From positions 1 through 12,265 of the forward strand of contig JBGTCY010000117.1 in NCBI GenBank assembly GCA_041748615.1: DNA of 12,265 nucleotides, in the 5' to 3' direction. The translations under genes were made by a program, and so were the position numbers. Every line of letters starts with the position of its first letter. Position 1 is the first letter of the stretch. Source of the stretch: JBGTCY01 sp041748615. GTDB taxonomy: Bacteria; Bacteroidota; Bacteroidia; Chitinophagales; CAIOSU01. The notes beneath the pieces were generated by a model. The model did no database searches. It had not been told where the DNA came from and worked only from the letters and a program-made list of their open reading frames with translations. Positions 1 to 6,009 of this stretch are shown piece by piece.

Positions 1-88
1 TTATTTCGTCAATGACGGAAATTTTGAAATCATAACTGATTTGTTTGCCATTTTTTTTTCGGCAGGGGGATTTTTCTTGTGTGTCCAT
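1..88 (-). CDS. transposase N-terminus, IS3-like OrfA (partial, runs off left edge)
   Basis: This leftward frame starts at the ATG at 88-86 and stays open for 29 codons to the window edge, so it is a 3'-truncated view of a longer gene. After a basic leader (MDTQEKSPCRKKNGKQ) it reads ISYDFKISVIDEI. That resembles the first helix of the helix-turn-helix domain of IS3-type OrfA transposases, which typically have a (Y/S)xxFKxxVVxEI pattern. The start codon lies 50 bp inside a plausible IS end (TG...CA type) at 138, as expected for such an element. Only about 30 residues are visible, so the family assignment rests on this short motif and on the context. Confidence 0.55.
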   Translation of the reverse strand, partial: MDTQEKSPCRKKNGKQISYDFKISVIDEI

Positions 89-120
89 GTTGACCAAGGT
101 TTGTTTAAATTTTGGTCAAC
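89..120. repeat. 9-bp perfect inverted repeat abutting the transposase start
   Basis: GTTGACCAA at 89-97 and TTGGTCAAC at 112-120 are perfect reverse complements around a 14-nt AT-rich loop. The inner arm directly touches the ATG of the transposase-like frame. A transcript entering the IS from outside could therefore fold the initiation region into a hairpin. Such shielding hairpins are known for some IS elements; for this element it is inference. Confidence 0.6.
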
Positions 121-138
121 CTATTTTAGGACGGGACA

Positions 139-241
139 TTCTTCAATAAGTCAGGTTTCACAAACATAGCGAATCGGGTATGTTTGGAATATCTTAACGA
201 ATCTTTGAGGTTTCATAAAAGACTAAATTAAATTCTTTATT
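139..241. other. short intergenic region between IS end and recombinase 3' end
   Basis: AT-rich DNA with no open frame of note. No clear terminator hairpin is seen for the recombinase gene that ends at 242. The right margin carries one copy of a 14-bp direct repeat (240-253) that overlaps the recombinase stop codon. Confidence 0.5.
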
Positions 242-253
242 TTAAATATCCAA
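240..253 (+). repeat. 14-bp direct repeat, left copy (possible att-like site)
   Basis: TTTTAAATATCCAA occurs here and again, identically and in the same orientation, at 1426-1439, so the two copies bracket the recombinase gene. This copy includes the recombinase stop codon and its last codons. Both copies are preceded by T-rich sequence. It could be a short attachment-site core or target duplication; low sequence complexity makes chance a real alternative. Confidence 0.4.
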
Positions 254-1384
254 ATCATCCAACGGGCTTTTGATTTCGTTGAGTTTTTTACTGCTCACGT
301 GGGTGTATATCATGGTTGTTTTAATGTTATTGTGCCCTAATATTTCCTGGATATATCTTACGTCAGTTCCTGCTTCAAGCAGGTGGGTGGCAAAACTGTG
401 GCGCAGGATATGCAGATAGACTCTTTTTTTGATGCGGCATTTTTTCACTGCTTCCCGCAACACTTTTCCAGCGCTTTGGCTCGTATATTTTTCACCATAC
501 TGCCCCTCAAACAAATAATCTTTCGGTTTAGGATCCCATGTTTGATAGTATTCGCGCAGCACCGTCATCAGTTTTTCCGAGTAGGGAACATACCTGTCTT
601 TCTTGCCTTTTGCCTGCTCGATGCGAATCACTTTTCTTTTTTTGTCTAAGTCTTTCAACCGCAGGTTCAGCGCTTCTCCGATGCGCAGCCCGCAACTGTA
701 AACGAGGCTCAGCAGGGCTTTGTGCTTCGGATTGTTGGTGGCTTTGATGATGCGCTGCACTTCTTCTTTGCTCAACACTTCGGGCAAGCGGTGTTCATTG
801 CGCGGTCGTTCCAATTTATCTATGCGCATTTTATGACCGCTGTAATGACTGTAAAACAATTTGATAGCGCTGAGCATGGAGCGTTGGTAAGAGGATGAAA
901 GGCAGCCCGTAATTATTACTTCATGGTTGAAACGCTCCACATCTTTTTCGCTCACTTGTGTATGGTCTGCGGGGCTGCAATAGTTGAAAAACTGCTTTAA
1001 ACAGCTCAGGTAGTTTTCTACGGTTTGCGGGCTGTAGCGCAGTTGCTGCATGTATTTTTTAAAAGTTTCCAACTGCGTTATTGTAGTTAGATGCAGTCCC
1101 GGATATTTAATACCGGGCGATTTGCGAACTTCCGTTTGCTGTTTCAGCTCGCTTGCATCAACGGTAGCCTTTCCTTTCACTTTTTCTTTCAGCAATAAAT
1201 AAACCTGGTTGGATGGCGAAAGGTGCCACGCTTTTTTTGAACTGCTCCAGCTTGCCCCCGGTATGCTTTTGATGGCAGCTATCAATTCCTTGTCATAAGG
1301 AAATTCGGCAAACATGCGCTCTTTGCCTTCATATTCGGCAAGCGTCAGCCGGATGGTTTTTGGTGTTGTGATTACATCATTCAT
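242..1384 (-). CDS. tyrosine recombinase / integrase (XerC/D-like), 380 aa
   Basis: Site-specific recombinase of the lambda-integrase superfamily, which cuts and rejoins DNA through a tyrosine nucleophile. The catalytic set is complete: R234 in CGLRIGEAL, K259 in AKGKKDR, H325 and R328 in HILRHSFATHLLE, H351 in LGHNN and Y360 in MIYTHV. Residues about 100-190 form the SAM-like core-binding domain. Residues 1-70 are an extra N-terminal module (FPYDKELIAAIKSIPG, then WSSSKKAWHLS) of a kind seen in Bacteroidota integrases and faintly like the HARP fold. The C-terminus SPLDDL and the MIYTHV motif resemble integron integrases. However, the insertion that defines IntI between the lysine strand and HxxR is absent, so it is not called IntI. 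The ATG start follows no clear Shine-Dalgarno. An IS end lies downstream and a 91-bp repeat array lies upstream. Host Xer function is less likely given the extra N-terminus and the mobile context. Confidence 0.93.
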   Translation of the reverse strand: MNDVITTPKTIRLTLAEYEGKERMFAEFPYDKELIAAIKSIPGASWSSSKKAWHLSPSNQVYLLLKEKVKGKATVDASELKQQTEVRKSPGIKYPGLHLTTITQLETFKKYMQQLRYSPQTVENYLSCLKQFFNYCSPADHTQVSEKDVERFNHEVIITGCLSSSYQRSMLSAIKLFYSHYSGHKMRIDKLERPRNEHRLPEVLSKEEVQRIIKATNNPKHKALLSLVYSCGLRIGEALNLRLKDLDKKRKVIRIEQAKGKKDRYVPYSEKLMTVLREYYQTWDPKPKDYLFEGQYGEKYTSQSAGKVLREAVKKCRIKKRVYLHILRHSFATHLLEAGTDVRYIQEILGHNNIKTTMIYTHVSSKKLNEIKSPLDDLDI

Positions 1385-1425
1385 GGTGGATGATTTTTTT
1401 TGAAGCCTTTAATATCTGTATTTCT

Positions 1426-1439
1426 TTTTAAATATCCAA
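1426..1439 (+). repeat. 14-bp direct repeat, right copy (possible att-like site)
   Basis: Identical to 240-253. It lies about 40 bp upstream of the recombinase start, between that gene and the G-rich tract that opens the repeat region. The pair separates the recombinase gene neatly from its surroundings. Confidence 0.4.
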
Positions 1440-1453
1440 TGGGGGGCGGGGGG

Positions 1454-1481
1454 CGATTTACGATGGACGATTGACAAAGCG
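1454..1481 (+). repeat. 7-bp-phased repeat tract
   Basis: Four consecutive heptamers CGATTTA, CGATGGA, CGATTGA and CAAAGCG lead directly into the first 91-bp repeat. The same 7-bp register is seen inside the 91-bp units (1534-1561, 1625-1652) and in their last, diverged copy (1713-1740: CCGTGGG, CTGTTAA, CCGTGGT, CAATAGA). Confidence 0.6.
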
Positions 1482-1740
1482 CACAAGCAGGCTCGCGCTC
1501 TATGCAATCACCTCAATGCTTGCGCGAGCAAAACTGTTGTCTGTCGTCTGTGGACTGTGGTCTTCTCAGGCACACAAGCAGTCTTTCGCTCGAAGCTATC
1601 AACTCAATGCTTGCGCGAGCAAAACTATTGTCTGTCGTCTGTGGACTGTGGTCTTCTCAGGCACACAAGCAGACTTCCCCTCCATGCCATCGCCTCAATG
1701 CTTGCGCGAGCACCGTGGGCTGTTAACCGTGGTCAATAGA
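1482..1740 (+). repeat. array of three 91-bp direct repeats with palindromic and heptamer modules
   Basis: CACAAGCAG occurs at 1482, 1573 and 1664, and CTCAATGCTTGCGCGAGCA at 1512, 1603 and 1694, an exact 91-bp period. Between these two constant blocks each copy has a 21-nt segment that varies. Copies 1 and 2 differ at 7 of those 21 sites but at only one of the other 70. TGCTTGCGCGAGCA is nearly self-complementary. In copy 1 its GCGCGAGC also pairs perfectly with GCTCGCGC at 1491-1498, and copy 2 can form a similar bulged stem. After each palindrome comes a run of 7-bp units (CTGTCGT, CTGTGGA, CTGTGGT). The third copy keeps the period of 7 but has a diverged sequence. The function is unknown: recombinase targets, a structured RNA or a Bacteroidota intergenic repeat are all possible. 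Confidence 0.85.
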
Positions 1741-1818
1741 CTTTAAAAATTAGACTTTAACTCAACACTCCTCCCCTCTTATCAAAGAGTTCTTTTTCTC
1801 ACGCGTCATTAAAAACAC

Positions 1819-1826
1819 TATATTTC
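1819..1826 (+). promoter_or_regulatory. possible -7 element for the lysyl-oxidase-like gene
   Basis: TATATTTC matches the Bacteroidota -7 consensus TAnnTTTG at all but the last base and lies 18 bp upstream of the ATG. No convincing -33 TTTG box is seen at the usual spacing, so this is a weak prediction. Confidence 0.25.
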
Positions 1827-1844
1827 GTCATCAATACCGCTCCC

Positions 1845-4595
1845 ATGAAGTTTCTTTTCGTTTCGTTGCTGCTGGGTGTCGCGTCTTTTTTAAGCGCGCA
1901 GCCTTGCACGACCAACAATGCCGCGGGCTGTGTGTGCGCGGATGGCAGGGACACCTGCTACCTGTTGCCGGACATCACGATTTCGTGGTTTGCCATTTTG
2001 CATTATGACGGGGGACCTTCGGAATATTCACAGAGCGGCAATGGCGGCAACAACGGCAGGCTGCGCATCACCGGCTCAACGCCCAACACGGGCTTTGGTC
2101 CCTTCACCGTGCGGGGCACAAACTATTTCATTTGCGGCAGCGACACGATTTTCAGCAGCACAGGCAATGTCACCTGCCCGGACGGCTCTACTCCGACCAA
2201 CCTCCTGCATCAAAGGGTTTACAAAAAAGTGAACGGCACAATGACCTATGAAGACCGCTGGGCGGGCGGGCAAACATATCATCCCACGCATGGTCATAAT
2301 CATGTGGATGACTGGGTGGTGTTTACCCTGCGGCAGGAAGACCCGCTGGAACCCGATACGCTGAAATGGCCCATCATCGGAGAAGGCGCGAAAATCGGGT
2401 TTTGCCTGATGGATTACGGAACGTGTAATTATTACAACGGTCATTGCCGCGACCGTCAGCAATACGGCACGGGAACGATTAAGAACAGTTCGAACACCGC
2501 GAACTACGGGTTGGGGGGCGGTCAGTATAATTGCTCCCCGGTGGAGCAGGGCATCTCGGTGGGTTACACGGATATTTATTCAAAACAGTTGGATGGCATG
2601 TGGATTAATATCCCGCCCGGCACCTGCAACGGTGACTATTGGATCGTGGCGGAAGTGGACCCGCGCAATCATTTTTTAGAATCAGACAAAACAAACAACT
2701 GGACGGCAGTGCCCTTTACGCTCACCAAACAGGTTCCTTCAGGTCAATCAGTAACGGAAATAACGGTGGACGGCTCACTGAGTTTGTGTAACGGCACCCC
2801 GGTGACACTGCACGCGATGGACGCGGAGCATTACCTCTGGTCAACCGGAGACACGACCAAAAGCATTGAAGTGTTCGCTGCCGGAAATTATATAGTGGAA
2901 ACGGTGCATCCCTGCGGCACGGGCATTTCTGTGCCGGTGGCGGTTGATGTGATACCATCCGCCATTACCGCTGTTTGGGAAGATACGCTCTGCGACCGCG
3001 GAATCGCTGAACTTTCAGCCGCGGGAAATGGCAGTATTCATTGGTATGAAACGCCTGATGCGCAAACTCCGGTTTTCAGCGGTAATACTTTCAACACTCC
3101 CCACTTGCAAAACACCGCTACCTACTTTATTGAAAATGTTACTACTATTCCCGCGCTTTCGGTGTTCAGCGCTCCCCACGAACACAGTGGCACGAGCGTT
3201 TACAGCGGCACTCAATACAACGGGTACATTCAATTTGATTGCCTGTCGGCTTTCACGCTGCGCTCGGTGAAGGTGGAGACCGATTATCCGGGCACGCGTG
3301 TGATTGAATGGAGAAATTCAGGAGGCACGGTGCTCGCGGATACAACAGTTTTTATCGGCAGCGGCACTTCGCGCATTGATTTAAATTTCAACATCGCCCC
3401 CGGAGTAGATTATCAGCTTGGCACAAACGAAAGCGTGAATCAAACAAATTTCGGACACGCGAGTCCCGCGCTGAAACGCACCGGCAGCGGGGTGAGCTAT
3501 CCGTATCTCACTCCGGGCATTGTTTCGCTGAACGGCTCCAATCTTGGCGCGGGGTTTTATTATTATTTCTATGACTGGGAAATCGGCACCGCCCCATTGG
3601 AGTGCGCGAGCAGTCGTGAGCCGGTGAGCGCGGTGGTGATACCATTGCCTGCCGTTTCTTTTTCGGGGCTTGACACGCTATATCAATATTATGACAGCGC
3701 GGTCACGCTGAGCGGCTTCCCCGCTGGCGGAGTTTTTTCGGGAACGGGAATTTCCGGCAACATCTTTTCACCTTCAATGGCAGGTATCGGAGTGCATGAC
3801 ATCACGTATTCCTTTATGGATGAGTTTGGTTGTCATAATGAATCATCACAGGCAGTGCGCGTGAAGAAAGGGCAGCTTACGGCAAGTGTCGCGGGTGATG
3901 CCGACCTCTGTGACGGTGATTCCACACTGCTGACAGCCGCTGGCGGTAGTTATTTTGAATGGAGCACGGGAGACACGATTGCTTCCATTGTTGTGCGACC
4001 TTCCGTAACTACGCAATATTCCGTGACAGTTTCAGACCAGTTCGCGGGTTCGGACGCGGGTTACGTCACCGTGGAGGTGCATCCCATTCCGGTAACGGAC
4101 TTCAGCGGGCTGGGTGCTTTGTACAACGAGCATGATGCTCCCGCGCATCTGACGGGCATTCCCGCGGGCGGATTGTTTTCCGGAGCCGGCATGAATGGAA
4201 ATGTTTTTTCCCCCGCGAATGCCGGTGCGGGCGGACCGTATGCCATCACTTATTTTTTTGAAAATGAATTCGGATGCAGTCACGAAACAATAAAAAATGT
4301 TTGGGTGGAAGCGGAAACGGTTTCCGGCATTCCGCAACAAACTTCAAACGAACAACTCCGGATTTATCCAAACCCCGCGAACGGAACTTTCCACATTGAA
4401 CTTCCTGAATCTGGTGGCAGTGCTATCCGCGTCAGAATCATTTCCGCCATCGGCAGAATTATCACTGAATATTCAACGAACAACACAGGATTACTCACTT
4501 TGGATATTTCACAATTTCCTGATGGAATTTTTCTCGCTGAAATTTCCACGAGCAAAAAAGTGTATTTGGGCAGGATGGTGAAAAAAGGAGAATGA
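1845..4595 (+). CDS. secreted lysyl-oxidase-like protein with T9SS type A C-terminal domain, 916 aa
   Basis: Lysyl oxidases are copper amine oxidases that oxidise lysine side chains to aldehydes, using a lysyl-tyrosyl-quinone (LTQ) cofactor built from their own Lys and Tyr. Residues 1-18 are a signal peptide cleaved after LSA. Residues about 20-295 match the lysyl oxidase fold. H149, H151 and H153 in HPTHGHNHVDDW correspond to the copper HxHxH. K183 in AKIGFCLMD aligns with the LTQ lysine of animal LOX (KASFCLED). Y245 in GYTDIYSKQLDGMW aligns with the LTQ tyrosine (GCYDTYGADIDCQW). The ending ESDKTNNW matches ESDYTNN. Residues 310-360 and 684-735 are related Ig-like modules (WSTGDT in both). 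Residues 440-600 look like a beta-sandwich. Residues 601-663 and 749-811 are a second duplicated module (PAGGxFSG, EFGC). Residues about 838-916 (RIYPNPANGTFHIEL to KVYLGRMVKK) are the type A sorting domain, so the protein should cross the outer membrane by T9SS and be released or surface-attached. The substrate is unknown. Confidence 0.88.
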   Translation: MKFLFVSLLLGVASFLSAQPCTTNNAAGCVCADGRDTCYLLPDITISWFAILHYDGGPSEYSQSGNGGNNGRLRITGSTPNTGFGPFTVRGTNYFICGSDTIFSSTGNVTCPDGSTPTNLLHQRVYKKVNGTMTYEDRWAGGQTYHPTHGHNHVDDWVVFTLRQEDPLEPDTLKWPIIGEGAKIGFCLMDYGTCNYYNGHCRDRQQYGTGTIKNSSNTANYGLGGGQYNCSPVEQGISVGYTDIYSKQLDGMWINIPPGTCNGDYWIVAEVDPRNHFLESDKTNNWTAVPFTLTKQVPSGQSVTEITVDGSLSLCNGTPVTLHAMDAEHYLWSTGDTTKSIEVFAAGNYIVETVHPCGTGISVPVAVDVIPSAITAVWEDTLCDRGIAELSAAGNGSIHWYETPDAQTPVFSGNTFNTPHLQNTATYFIENVTTIPALSVFSAPHEHSGTSVYSGTQYNGYIQFDCLSAFTLRSVKVETDYPGTRVIEWRNSGGTVLADTTVFIGSGTSRIDLNFNIAPGVDYQLGTNESVNQTNFGHASPALKRTGSGVSYPYLTPGIVSLNGSNLGAGFYYYFYDWEIGTAPLECASSREPVSAVVIPLPAVSFSGLDTLYQYYDSAVTLSGFPAGGVFSGTGISGNIFSPSMAGIGVHDITYSFMDEFGCHNESSQAVRVKKGQLTASVAGDADLCDGDSTLLTAAGGSYFEWSTGDTIASIVVRPSVTTQYSVTVSDQFAGSDAGYVTVEVHPIPVTDFSGLGALYNEHDAPAHLTGIPAGGLFSGAGMNGNVFSPANAGAGGPYAITYFFENEFGCSHETIKNVWVEAETVSGIPQQTSNEQLRIYPNPANGTFHIELPESGGSAIRVRIISAIGRIITEYSTNNTGLLTLDISQFPDGIFLAEISTSKKVYLGRMVKKGE

Positions 4596-4623
4596 GATTT
4601 TTGCTATGATTCCCATAAAAAGT

Positions 4624-4643
4624 GGTGCAATTTTTCGTGCACC
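4624..4643 (+). terminator. possible weak terminator after the lysyl-oxidase-like gene
   Basis: GGTGCA and TGCACC form a perfect 6-bp stem with an 8-nt loop, followed by CGTTTTAT, 28 bp after the stop codon. The stem is short and the T run brief, so termination is plausible but not assured. Confidence 0.35.
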
Positions 4644-4649
4644 CGTTTT

Positions 4650-4906
4650 ATAAGCGCCAAAAAAACAATTCACAAAAAACAAATAATATTCAATTCTGAA
4701 AATTTAAAATACAATTCACTCCAGACGCACTGTGATGGGGTTTGAAGTGTTCTTTTTTTTAATTGGAATTTATACAGGAACAACTCGGTTTTCGAAAAAT
4801 GAAAATGTAAAACATTCTGTATTAACCGAGAGTACGTCTCATGCTTTCGAAAATTGATTACTCTCGGTAAATTTATGATTTGCTTTTTGTGATTTGCAAT
4901 TTCAAT
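4650..4906 (+). repeat. AT-rich 7-bp-phased intergenic repeat, copy A (interrupted)
   Basis: Copy A opens with TAAGCGCC and heptamers CAATTCA, CAAAAAA, CAAATAA, TATTCAA (4666-4693). It continues through CAATTCACTCC and GATGGGGTTTG to about 4745, and resumes at 4877-4904 with GATTTGC, TTTTTGT, GATTTGC, AATTTCA. The same blocks in the same order occur on the opposite strand at 6966-7103. There the two halves are contiguous, so 4745-4876 looks like about 130 bp of extra DNA in this copy. Confidence 0.6.
4825..4868. repeat. 10-bp perfect inverted repeat with 24-nt loop
   Basis: ACCGAGAGTA (4825-4834) and TACTCTCGGT (4859-4868) are perfect reverse complements. Pairing extends outward by three more pairs after one A-A mismatch. 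It lies within the stretch by which copy A exceeds copy B. No T run follows the right arm, so it is not a standard rho-independent terminator on the plus strand. Confidence 0.65.
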
Positions 4907-5001
4907 CCAGTTAATAGAGACCGGTTTTTTTCCTAATGTGTGTAAACGATGAAATACATCTTCCCCGCTTTTCGTTTCTTTGCAGCTAAACAAAACCTTG
5001 C

Positions 5002-5889
5002 ATGTTAAAAAAGTTTTTCGGGATTGCTGTTTTAGTTTTTGTCGCATTTCAATCGTTTGCTCAAATAGCGCCCGAAGACCTTGAGTTGCTTCAAAAAAAA
5101 GAACAGGAACTCGCCCAACTGAGTAACCAAATCGTGAATGACTCTTTGCAGGACGACAGAGCAGCCGCCTGTTTCAAATTCATTCCCCGGTTAGTGAACG
5201 CGTTGAAAGTGAACGGTTCGTTTCATTATCCCTTCAGCGAACTTGAAACAATTTCAATTCTCACCCCGGCTGACAAGTCCTTCCGGATTTTCACCTGGCA
5301 GTTATGGTGGGGCGATGGTTCGCATCGGTATTTTGGCGCCATTCAACTGAACACACCCGGTAAGCTTACACTCTTTCCTCTGTTTGATAATTCGGATTCC
5401 CTTTTCTATCCGATTCAGGATGTGTTGGATAATGACACCTGGTATGGCGCTTTGTATTACAACATCTACGAGTTTGGGAATAAAAAGAAAAAATATTATC
5501 TCCTCTTCGGATGGGATGGCAATGATTACTGGAGCAGTATAAAACTGATTGATGTGTTGCATTTTGAAAATGACAAGCCGGTGTTTGGCGCACCCGTGTT
5601 TCAACTTACAGACGAAGACGGCAAGAAGAAATTTCAAAATCGTTTTATCATCGAATTCAGAAAAGACGCTGCCGTTTCATTGAATTATTCCTCGGAAGAA
5701 AAGTTGATAATTTTCGACCACCTTGTGGCGCCTGAAGAACGGCTGGAAGATTTGCGTTTCACCTATCTCCCTGATGGAACTTATGAAGGCTTCAAGCTGA
5801 AAAAAGACAAATGGGTGCATGTTGAAAAAATTAAAACCATCAACATCGGTCATCATGACAAGCCGCCAGTGCCGGTTCCCAAAAAATAA
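5002..5889 (+). CDS. exported protein of unknown function, 295 aa
   Basis: Not recognised. The N-terminus MLKKFFGIAVLVFVAFQSFA followed by Q is a clear signal peptide with a predicted signal peptidase I cut after A20. There is no lipobox cysteine, so a periplasmic or secreted location is expected. Residues about 22-50 are charged and probably helical. The remainder is rich in aromatic residues and beta-strand-like pattern (FRIFTWQLWWGDGSHRYFG, YYLLFGWDGNDYW). It ends in a proline-lysine tail (HHDKPPVPVPKK) with no T9SS sorting domain. The ATG is chosen because it opens the signal peptide. TTTCTTTG at 4975-4982, one base off TAnnTTTG, lies 19 bp upstream. A GC-rich hairpin follows the stop directly. 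Together with the next gene it lies between two inverted AT-rich repeat elements. Similar exported proteins occur in Bacteroidota as conserved hypotheticals; no function is proposed. Confidence 0.85.
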   Translation: MLKKFFGIAVLVFVAFQSFAQIAPEDLELLQKKEQELAQLSNQIVNDSLQDDRAAACFKFIPRLVNALKVNGSFHYPFSELETISILTPADKSFRIFTWQLWWGDGSHRYFGAIQLNTPGKLTLFPLFDNSDSLFYPIQDVLDNDTWYGALYYNIYEFGNKKKKYYLLFGWDGNDYWSSIKLIDVLHFENDKPVFGAPVFQLTDEDGKKKFQNRFIIEFRKDAAVSLNYSSEEKLIIFDHLVAPEERLEDLRFTYLPDGTYEGFKLKKDKWVHVEKIKTINIGHHDKPPVPVPKK

Positions 5890-5890
5890 T

Positions 5891-5913
5891 CCCGCTCGCC
5901 TCTGGCGAGTGGG
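5891..5913 (+). repeat. GC-rich hairpin directly after the exported protein gene
   Basis: CCCGCTCGCC, loop TCT, GGCGAGTGGG: a 10-bp stem with one G-T pair and a 3-nt loop, starting one base after the stop codon. It could serve as a terminator or mRNA 3'-end protection, although the bases after it (AACTATC) are not T-rich. A REP-like repeated palindrome is an alternative. Confidence 0.55.
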
Positions 5914-5969
5914 AACTATCAACCGGCATCCTGTGATTTTGAAATCCTCGCATTTATCTGAGTTTCCCT

Positions 5970-5977
5970 TAAATTTG
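5970..5977 (+). promoter_or_regulatory. Bacteroidota -7 element upstream of the hydroxylase gene
   Basis: TAAATTTG fully matches TAnnTTTG and lies 32 bp before the ATG at 6010, a normal distance. The -33 box is not evident. It suggests that this gene can be transcribed separately from the one upstream. Confidence 0.4.
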
Positions 5978-6009
5978 ACCTCTTGTAAAAACCAATCCTT
6001 TAATCACTA

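Larger units (their letters stand above)
1..138 (-). mobile_element. end of a putative IS element (IS3-like), rest outside window
   Basis: The 5' end of the transposase-like gene is followed outward by a sequence that, read on the minus strand, begins TGTCCCGTCCTAAAATAGG at 138. IS3-family elements normally begin TG and end CA with imperfect terminal inverted repeats. The boundary at 138 is inferred from this TG and from the 50-bp distance to the start codon. The other end and any target duplication lie outside the window, so the boundary cannot be proved here. Confidence 0.45.
1385..1844. other. 460-bp non-coding divergent intergenic region with repeats
   Basis: The region lies between the leftward recombinase and the rightward secreted-protein gene, so promoters for both should be here. 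It contains, in order, the 14-bp repeat, a GGGGGGCGGGGGGC tract (1441-1454), a 7-bp-phased tract (1454-1481), the 91-bp repeat array (1482-1740) and an AT-rich leader with a promoter-like element (1819-1826). Open frames exist in all three rightward frames. They arise because the repeat unit has no stop codon and its 91-bp length is not a multiple of three, so the same peptide recurs across frames. I regard none of them as a gene. Confidence 0.75.
4596..5001. other. 406-bp intergenic region with hairpins and AT-rich repeat element
   Basis: No convincing gene. It holds a small terminator-like hairpin just after the upstream stop (4624-4643), one copy of an AT-rich heptamer-phased element (4650-4906) and a 10-bp inverted repeat inside that element (4825-4868). 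A leftward 125-codon open frame (4670-5047) crosses the repeat and the start of the next gene. It has no recognisable motif and is discounted. Confidence 0.65.

Noticed and set aside
1482..1740. Integron attC sites
   Set aside because: The layout is suggestive, but I found no paired RYYYAAC / GTTRRRY core sites with the expected spacing, no cassette genes between units, and the recombinase lacks the IntI-specific insertion.
1482..1740. CRISPR array
   Set aside because: Only three units, constant part about 70 bp, and 21-nt segments that are clearly related to each other rather than independent spacers. No cas genes.
1471..1746. Three overlapping rightward open frames (60-91 codons) over the repeats
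   Set aside because: They exist because the 91-bp unit lacks stops and shifts frame each copy, giving the same peptide in different frames. No start signal, domain or codon pattern supports a gene.
2076..2462. Leftward 128-codon open frame and similar ones inside the lysyl-oxidase-like gene
   Set aside because: Antisense shadows of a coding sequence with clear domain motifs.
4670..5047. Leftward 125-codon open frame
   Set aside because: Overlaps the AT-rich repeat and the signal peptide of the clear gene at 5002, is low in complexity and has no recognisable motif.
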